This document shows positions 53,906 to 58,866 of a DNA stretch of 58,866 nt, piece by piece. A program made the position numbers and the translations under genes. The notes beneath the pieces were generated by a model. The model did no database searches. It was not told the origin of the DNA and saw only the letters and a list, made by a program, of their open reading frames with translations. Position 1 is the first letter of the stretch. The number at the start of each line of letters is the position of its first letter. The DNA is from an uncultured Saprospiraceae bacterium (lineage in GTDB: Bacteria; Bacteroidota; Bacteroidia; Chitinophagales; Saprospiraceae), in the NCBI GenBank assembly GCA_937941095.1, contig CALDYJ010000039.1, positions 1-58,866 on the forward strand, given 5' to 3'.

Positions 53906-54376
53906 CTAATTTAAGGAAGATAGAATTTCCTTCATCGCTTCATAATTTGGTTCGTCTCCAGGGCTTGGACAAGTCTCAGCATATTTTATGATGCCTTCTT
54001 TATCGATAATGTATGCTGATCTTTTAGCGACACCTTTTAATCCAAATGCTGGAAACTCCTCATATATGGTATCATAAGCCCTAATGGCAGTTTTGTTAAA
54101 GTCTGACAGCAATGGGAAGTTGAGCGCTTGCTCTGTTTTGAACTTTTCTAATACGAAAGGGGAATCTATGGAAACTCCCAATACTTGGGCATTCCATTCA
54201 TTCATTTGAGCCATGCTATCTCTCATTTCACACATTTCCTTTGTACAAACCCCTGTAAAAGCAAAAGGGAAGAACAAAAGAACGATGTTTTTTCCTCTGT
54301 AATCTGTCAGATTCACCTCTTTCTTATCATCAGAAATTAGTGTGAATTCTGGCGCTAGGCTACCTACCTCAATCAT
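53906..54376 (-). CDS. Thiol peroxidase of the AhpC/TSA (peroxiredoxin) family
   Basis: From the ATG at 54376 (MIEVGSLAPEF) the protein is 156 residues; a TTG 33 bases upstream is less likely. The peroxidatic cysteine is Cys44 in FPFAFTGVCTKEMC with Cys49 nearby, and Arg119 in AKRSAYIID completes the active-site pattern. This resembles the AhpE/Bcp-like single-domain branch. It should reduce hydrogen peroxide or organic peroxides in the cytosol. It heads the minus-strand run with clpS, aat and M23. Confidence 0.9.
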   Translation of the reverse strand: MIEVGSLAPEFTLISDDKKEVNLTDYRGKNIVLLFFPFAFTGVCTKEMCEMRDSMAQMNEWNAQVLGVSIDSPFVLEKFKTEQALNFPLLSDFNKTAIRAYDTIYEEFPAFGLKGVAKRSAYIIDKEGIIKYAETCPSPGDEPNYEAMKEILSSLN

Positions 54377-54622
54377 ATTATGTTTCTTTTTATAGTTTAA
54401 AGACGGCAAAATACGGGAAAATCTCGATTTGTGGAAGAGTCTCTGACGGACAAATCAAATATAAGAAATTATTTGTTTTTAATTAATATTAAATATTTAT
54501 ATGTGTTGATGTTTTTTATACTACATTACCCACATCATCATGTGGTTACAACACATTCGATTAAGACTTAATTTTACCCTGTAAATAATACAAACCAATA
54601 GATTTTTCAAAAAACCAATAAT

Positions 54623-55840
54623 ATGAAAAACAAAATTTATTTCATGCTTGCTTGTTGCTTTTTTATCATGTCAAACATCCAAGCACAAAAAGGAAACTCT
54701 CAAGGATCTTCAGAAGCTGAAGGAAGATCAACTGGCATACCAATCTCAGCACAAGTAGAAATTGAGCTCGATGATCTCTCAGATGGCATCGGTATTCAAA
54801 GTAAGAATGCCAATAGTTTTACGGTCTTGAGATTGCATAATGATCTTGGGACAAAAGGCGGAGGCATGCTTTTGCTAAACTCTAATAAATCATTTTCTTC
54901 AGGCCCAGATGAAGGAGATCTCTACTTTTTTACTAGTCCAAATCAACCAATTGTTTTCGCTCCGGGTGATCAAACCACCCGCCTACACATCGAAGCAAAT
55001 GGTTTTATAGGGATAGGAACCACAGTGCCTAAAGTGAAATTACACATAGATGGAGGTTCAGATGCGTCCTTATCAAATGGTTCTGGATTCCTTTTGTTAG
55101 GCAAAGAAACAGCTCAAAATTTAGTTATTGATCAGAACAAAATCCAAGCTAGAAATAATGGACTTGCGGATGATTTGTTTTTAAACACAGCAGGAGGAAA
55201 AGTTGCTATTGGAGACATCAGTCCCAATGAAGACCTCGATGTAAAAGGGAGGATGGCTGTTAGAGGACCGGAATCATTTGGAATAACAATGAGGGGAAGC
55301 AATGTCGATGATATCTTTGGAGCAATCAGAAACATTGATGCATCAAATACATATAGCCATGGATTTAATTTTACGGATACAGCTTTTGAACCTTATGATG
55401 ACGATGATCTAACTTTGGGTTCAGCGTCTTACAGATGGAAGGAGGTTTTTGCTTTAAATGCTACCATAAGCACATCAGATTTAAGGCTAAAGAAGAATAT
55501 TGAAACCATCAATTATGGCCTAGACGTAATTGAGCAGTTGAGACCAGTTACTTATGAATGGAAAAATGAAAAAGAAGGTAAAGTTCGCTTAGGTTTTATA
55601 GCTCAAGAAATGGAAAAGGTGATTCCAGAAATAGTCGTTAAATCGGATCCAACAAAGAACAAATCACACCTTCAAAAAACTCAGGCTAAAAGAAACTTAG
55701 AAGATGCTTATGGCATCAGATACGACGGATTGATTCCAGTACTCACTAAGGGTATCCAAGAGCTTCATCAAGAAAACGAAGCACTCAAAGCAAGGCTAGC
55801 CAAGATGGAAGCACAAATTGAAATCCTGATGAAAAAATAG
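54623..55840 (+). CDS. Exported tail-fibre-like protein with S74 intramolecular chaperone domain
   Basis: The 405-residue protein has a signal peptide (1-22, ending NIQAQ). The body is beta-rich with short repeats such as GFIGIGTTVPKVKLHIDGG and GGKVAIGDISPNEDLDVKG, which resemble trimeric fibre repeats. The last ~125 residues form an S74 endosialidase-type chaperone (TSDLRLKKNIETI, LRPVTYEWKNEKEGK, LGFIAQEMEKVIPEIV) ending in a coiled coil (HQENEALKARLAKMEAQIEI). Such domains trimerise fibres and may be cleaved off. There are no other phage genes nearby, so a cell-surface fibre is likelier than a prophage. Confidence 0.85.
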   Translation: MKNKIYFMLACCFFIMSNIQAQKGNSQGSSEAEGRSTGIPISAQVEIELDDLSDGIGIQSKNANSFTVLRLHNDLGTKGGGMLLLNSNKSFSSGPDEGDLYFFTSPNQPIVFAPGDQTTRLHIEANGFIGIGTTVPKVKLHIDGGSDASLSNGSGFLLLGKETAQNLVIDQNKIQARNNGLADDLFLNTAGGKVAIGDISPNEDLDVKGRMAVRGPESFGITMRGSNVDDIFGAIRNIDASNTYSHGFNFTDTAFEPYDDDDLTLGSASYRWKEVFALNATISTSDLRLKKNIETINYGLDVIEQLRPVTYEWKNEKEGKVRLGFIAQEMEKVIPEIVVKSDPTKNKSHLQKTQAKRNLEDAYGIRYDGLIPVLTKGIQELHQENEALKARLAKMEAQIEILMKK

Positions 55841-55885
55841 TTTTAAAGTCTAAGAAAGATCTTGCCTTAGCAAGAATTCGTCATA

Positions 55886-55901
55886 AAAAAAGAGGCTGTC
55901 T
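55886..55901 (+). repeat. Left terminal inverted repeat of the IS1182 element
   Basis: AAAAAAGAGGCTGTCT, identical to the reverse complement of the right end. Beyond it, the end continues as a hairpin with GAGGCGGCCTC, which could block transcription entering the element. Confidence 0.9.
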
Positions 55902-55955
55902 CATAAGTTGAGGCGGCCTCTTTTTTATATACGGCATATTAATTATATTTAGAGT

Positions 55956-57506
55956 ATGCCAAAAAAGAAAAGAAAACCAGTATTCAAGCCTTACTATCCA
56001 GATCAGTTAAGTCTATTGCCACCAAGTTTGGATGAATTGATACCATCAAATCATGTAGTACGAGTAGTAAAAGAAGTAATTGATAAATTAGGTGTAGATC
56101 CTATAGTAAAAAAGTACAGCGGAGGGGGAAGATCCCCTTTTCATCCCAAGCTAATGTTGAAGCTATTGATCTATGGATATTTGAGTAATATCTACTCTTC
56201 AAGAAAGTTAGAAGCCGCTACCCAAAGCAACATACATTATATGTGGCTAGCCGGGATGCAACGTCCAGACCATAATACGATAAATAGATTCCGCTCAGAA
56301 AAACTAAAAGGAGTACTGAAGGAAGTATTTGGTCAAGTAGTAAAGCTAATGTTAGAATCAAAACTAGTAAGTTTAAAAAGAGTGTATGTAGATGGGACAA
56401 AGTTAGAGGCGAATGCAAATAAGTACACATTCGTATGGGGTAAATCGATACAGAATTATAAGGAAAAGATAAAAGATCAGCTTGTAGAACTGTGGGATTA
56501 TACACAAACGGTAGCAGCGCAAGAGATGAAGGATAATGATCCGACGTATTATGAAGAAATAGATTCAGAAAAAGTAAGACGAACAATACAGACCATAAAT
56601 ACAGCATTGAAGGACAATCCAAATGTTGATAAGAAAAAGAAAGAGAAACTAAATTATGCTAAGCGAGAATGGCCATCAAAGCTAGATAAGTATAAAGCTC
56701 AACAGGAAATATTAGGGCCAAGAAATTCGTACTCAAAAACAGATCATGATGCGACCTTCATGCACATGAAAGATGATCACATGCGCAATGGACAACTCAA
56801 AGCAGCTTATAATCTGCAAATAAGTACCTGCGATCAATACATTCTAAACTATGACATTTATCAAAATCCAACAGATACATTAACACTTCCTGATCACCTA
56901 AAAGAATTCCAAAAGTTATATGATAATTACCCAGAAATAGTAGTAGCAGACTCAGGATATGGGTCTCATGAAAATTATGAGTTTTTGAAAGACATAGAAG
57001 CAGAAGCATTTGTGAAGTATAGTTACTTTCATAAGGAAGAGAAGCAAAAAGGAAAAGGAGATAAAAAATATCCCTTCAAACCAGATTACCTACATTACAA
57101 TAAAGAAGAAGATTATTTTATTTGCCCAATGGGTCAAAAAATGGAACACAAGTACAATACAAAAAGAAAGACTAAATCAGGATTTGAGCAAGACATAAGT
57201 GTATATGAAGCAAGAAACTGCAAAGGCTGCCCACTTAGAGGTCAGTGCCATAAGAGTAAAGAAAATAGAACGATTGGGATAAATCATGCTTTAATAAAAC
57301 TGAAGGCAAAAGCAAGAGAAAAACTACTAAGTGATCAAGGACAAAAACATAGATCACAGAGGCCAGCTGATGTAGAAGCAGTTTTTGGAAACATAAAACA
57401 AAATAAAAAGTTTACAAGGTTCAACTTGAGAGGTAAAGATAAAGTCCAAATTGAAGCTGGATTAATAGCAATTGCACATAACTTGGCAAAAATGGCTAAG
57501 AATTAA
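55956..57506 (+). CDS. IS1182-family transposase
   Basis: The 516-residue protein has an N-terminal DNA-binding part with FKPYYPDQLSLLPPSLDELI and a DDE catalytic core: Asp146 in VYVDGTKLEANANKYTF, Asp332 in VVADSGYGSHENYEF, and Glu474 in RPADVEAVFGNIKQNKKF. A Cys cluster (CKGCPLRGQC) lies before the final domain. All three acidic residues are present with no frameshift, so it should be active. Confidence 0.92.
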   Translation: MPKKKRKPVFKPYYPDQLSLLPPSLDELIPSNHVVRVVKEVIDKLGVDPIVKKYSGGGRSPFHPKLMLKLLIYGYLSNIYSSRKLEAATQSNIHYMWLAGMQRPDHNTINRFRSEKLKGVLKEVFGQVVKLMLESKLVSLKRVYVDGTKLEANANKYTFVWGKSIQNYKEKIKDQLVELWDYTQTVAAQEMKDNDPTYYEEIDSEKVRRTIQTINTALKDNPNVDKKKKEKLNYAKREWPSKLDKYKAQQEILGPRNSYSKTDHDATFMHMKDDHMRNGQLKAAYNLQISTCDQYILNYDIYQNPTDTLTLPDHLKEFQKLYDNYPEIVVADSGYGSHENYEFLKDIEAEAFVKYSYFHKEEKQKGKGDKKYPFKPDYLHYNKEEDYFICPMGQKMEHKYNTKRKTKSGFEQDISVYEARNCKGCPLRGQCHKSKENRTIGINHALIKLKAKAREKLLSDQGQKHRSQRPADVEAVFGNIKQNKKFTRFNLRGKDKVQIEAGLIAIAHNLAKMAKN

Positions 57507-57631
57507 GCCAATTAACTTACTTTTTTTCAATAGTCTATCTTGTGGGGTATTATGTCATTTATAGAAAAATGAATTCTGTCATTTTCTACCATGCATCACA
57601 GTAGAAAATCAAAAGAGGCTATCTCGTTACA

Positions 57632-57647
57632 AGACAGCCTCTTTTTT
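57632..57647 (-). repeat. Right terminal inverted repeat of the IS1182 element
   Basis: AGACAGCCTCTTTTTT, exact reverse complement of the left repeat. It is the right arm of a second hairpin (57611-57642) that can terminate transposase transcripts. Confidence 0.9.
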
Positions 57648-57666
57648 ATTTTCATGCTTCCTTTTT

Positions 57667-57833
57667 TTACTTCACAAAAGCCAGACTTCTATTAATAAAA
57701 GCAGTCAGCTCTTCTCCTTTCAACATTCCTTGGTTAAGCATGGCTAGTTGTTTTAGTTCTACTAATTGATGTTAATTGTTCTTGATTTAATTCTGGAGTC
57801 TTTAACATTTTGTCAATTGTTCATACTAGTACA
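57667..57833 (-). pseudogene. C-terminal remnant of an HtpG (Hsp90) gene
   Basis: On the minus strand a 34-codon tail ends in TAA and reads HQLVELKQLAML, then NQGMLKGEELTAFINRS, a strong match to the C-terminus of Bacteroidota HtpG. Just upstream the reading moves by one base: another frame gives IDKMLKTPELNQEQL, which joins HQLVEL if one A is removed, so a single-base insertion has broken the frame. No N-terminal ATPase domain is present before the next promoter. It lies 20 bases from the IS right end. Confidence 0.7.
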
Positions 57834-57959
57834 CTTTACGCTTAAGGAAGATTCAAATTGTCAAATATCATTCAAATTTGAAGAAGAAAGAATTTGTTTA
57901 ATCTAAGTTCAAGTTTTCAAGAATTCAGATGTCTTTTGCTAAAGAATGCCATAAAGATT
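57834..57959. other. Spacer between the htpG remnant and the last promoter
   Basis: AT-rich sequence without a gene. It contains TTCAAATTTGAA, a 12-base palindrome near 57879, and no further HtpG-like coding that I can follow. Confidence 0.4.
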
Positions 57960-57989
57960 TTTGGTAATTGAATTATTTTAGTAAATTTG
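57960..57989 (+). promoter_or_regulatory. Promoter of the last, protease-like gene
   Basis: TTTG, 18 bases, then TAAATTTG: an excellent Bacteroidota -33/-7 pair. The -7 element ends 35 bases before the ATG at 58025, so the promoter appears intact although the coding start is not. Confidence 0.65.
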
Positions 57990-58024
57990 GTAAATATAAG
58001 CTATTAATAACTAAACTATATACT

Positions 58025-58866
58025 ATGCTATTCAGTACAAAAACTATTCAGTACAAAAACTATTCATTTCACTAGCTTTACTTTTATCTTTTAATATTAT
58101 TTCATCACAAGAACAGAGCAGTTTAGTCTTGGAAGACACAAGCTTAAGAGAAAATTCTTGCAATGATATTAATAGCTTTTTATTTGATGAATCTTTAACA
58201 GAAAAACTTCTTCATTTTGATGACTCAGGGTTCATAACTTTTAGTCAAAGTTTTTCAAATCAGTTAAATTCAAGTGATGACCTAATTGATTATATAGGTT
58301 TACCTGAAGAAATTTCTTTTAAGTATTTAAATGAGGTCTCTCTTTCAAGTAACAATGAAAAATATATTGAGACATGGCAGCAACTTTATAAAGGAGTTGA
58401 GGTTCTAGGATGTGGGTTTCGTATTATAAAAGATAATGACGATGATCCATGTCTTGAAACAATTTCTCCTCAAGGAATGAGAGTAAAAATAGGGACAAAT
58501 ATTGATTTAGATATAGACGCAACAATAGCGCTACAAAATGTAAAACAAGTTTTAGGGGTAGAAGAATGCACAACTAAGCTTTTAATAATGCATGAAGAAG
58601 AAACTTGTGATTACAGATTAGTTTGGATTGCTAAATATACTACAGATTATTCTTATGAGTCGATTATAGATGCTTATACTGGCGATGTTTTGGATACTAA
58701 AATTTTAGGAAGCCAAGCTATTTTAAATGATTTGAAAATTGATGTGAATAAAGTTAATTCTTTTAACTCCTACGCTGACGAAATGGTCTGTGGACCAATC
58801 TTCATATACGATCTTGCAGGTTCTAGCGGATGCAGAGTTGGAGAAAATTCTTTTAATGGGCCTATA
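58025..58866 (+). pseudogene. M4/M36-type protease gene, out of frame at its start and cut by the window edge
   Basis: From codon 58060 a frame stays open for 269 codons to the right edge. It begins KLFISLALLLSFNIISSQ-like signal-peptide sequence (58054 onward) and continues with ETWQQLYKGVEVLGCGFRI and LVWIAKYTTDYSYESIIDAY, homologous in pattern to the FTP propeptide and PepSY region of the M4 protease at 394-3504. The only ATG (58025) is in a different frame because of a 16-bp tandem duplication, and its own frame stops after 16 codons. The catalytic domain would lie beyond the window. It is either a disrupted gene or a phase-variable one. Confidence 0.6.
58031..58062 (+). repeat. Two tandem copies of a 16-bp repeat in a signal-peptide region
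   Basis: TTCAGTACAAAAACTA occurs twice without any difference, and TTCA follows as the start of a third. Since 16 is not a multiple of 3, each copy shifts the reading frame by one base. Confidence 0.9.

Larger units (their letters stand above)
55886..57647. mobile_element. IS1182-family insertion sequence, apparently intact
   Basis: The element is bounded by perfect 16-bp terminal inverted repeats (AAAAAAGAGGCTGTCT at 55886-55901 and its complement at 57632-57647) and carries one full-length transposase gene. The length of about 1.76 kb fits the IS1182 family. Each end also folds into a hairpin. No clear target duplication is seen in the flanks. Confidence 0.9.

Noticed and set aside
54623..55840. 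A prophage region, because of the tail-fibre/S74 domain
   Set aside because: No other phage genes are nearby, and the protein has a Sec signal peptide, as in cellular surface fibres of this phylum.
55881..57652. Target-site duplication flanking the IS1182 element
   Set aside because: The left flank (TCATA) and right flank (ATTTT) do not match, and the A/T runs at the borders make any short match meaningless.

Overview
The window is AT-rich DNA from a member of the Bacteroidota, most likely a marine Saprospiria-type bacterium. The evidence is several type IX secretion (T9SS) C-terminal sorting domains of both type A and type B, a PorP/SprF outer-membrane protein, SprB-type adhesin repeats, DUF3078 and DUF6089-like outer-membrane proteins, a PcrB-like heptaprenyl/geranylgeranylglyceryl phosphate synthase, weak or absent Shine-Dalgarno sequences, and repeated matches to the Bacteroidota -7 element TAnnTTTG upstream of genes. 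The species assignment is inference.

Layout. 1-400: tRNA-Gln (minus) with its promoter and terminator. 394-5557: a secreted M4 metalloprotease converging on hpt and an M28 peptidase. 5749-8598: an ECF sigma factor, a small protein, an MscS-like channel and a DUF3078 outer-membrane protein, on one strand. 8599-9023: a gap with two terminators, a decayed ORF and a perfect palindrome. 9024-17291: housekeeping genes (dapD, a lipoprotein M1 aminopeptidase, secA, deoC, a SPOR protein). 17299-24279: a GlsB-like membrane protein, a lipid-flippase-like protein, the ether-lipid synthase, a glycosyltransferase, an M14 carboxypeptidase and an M24 aminopeptidase. 24424-37158: an OmpA/TSP3 protein, then a PorP/SprF - PorE-like - giant PKD adhesin block. 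37247-38842: a CE7 esterase. 38937-49741: two paralogous giant T9SS cargo proteins and another M14 peptidase. 49817-55840: a 52-residue membrane protein, a DinB protein, a hypothetical protein, then a minus-strand run of peroxiredoxin, clpS, aat and M23 peptidase, and a tail-fibre/S74 protein. 55886-58866: an intact IS1182-family element, a decayed htpG tail, and the start of a second M4-like protease gene whose signal peptide is broken by two copies of a 16-bp tandem repeat.

How it fits together. Much of the window builds or uses the cell surface: secreted and periplasmic peptidases (M4, M28, M1, two M14, M24, M23), T9SS cargo and anchoring proteins, and large repetitive adhesins suited to gliding or attachment and to degrading protein or polysaccharide. 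clpS and aat sit together and form the recognition and tagging parts of the bacterial N-degron pathway. The most unusual signals are the possible repeat-number ON/OFF switch in the last gene (58031-58062), the exactly periodic 58-residue and 68-70-residue repeats in the 1752-residue protein, the flippase/GGGP-synthase/glycosyltransferase neighbourhood, and a 52-residue membrane protein with a near-ideal promoter.
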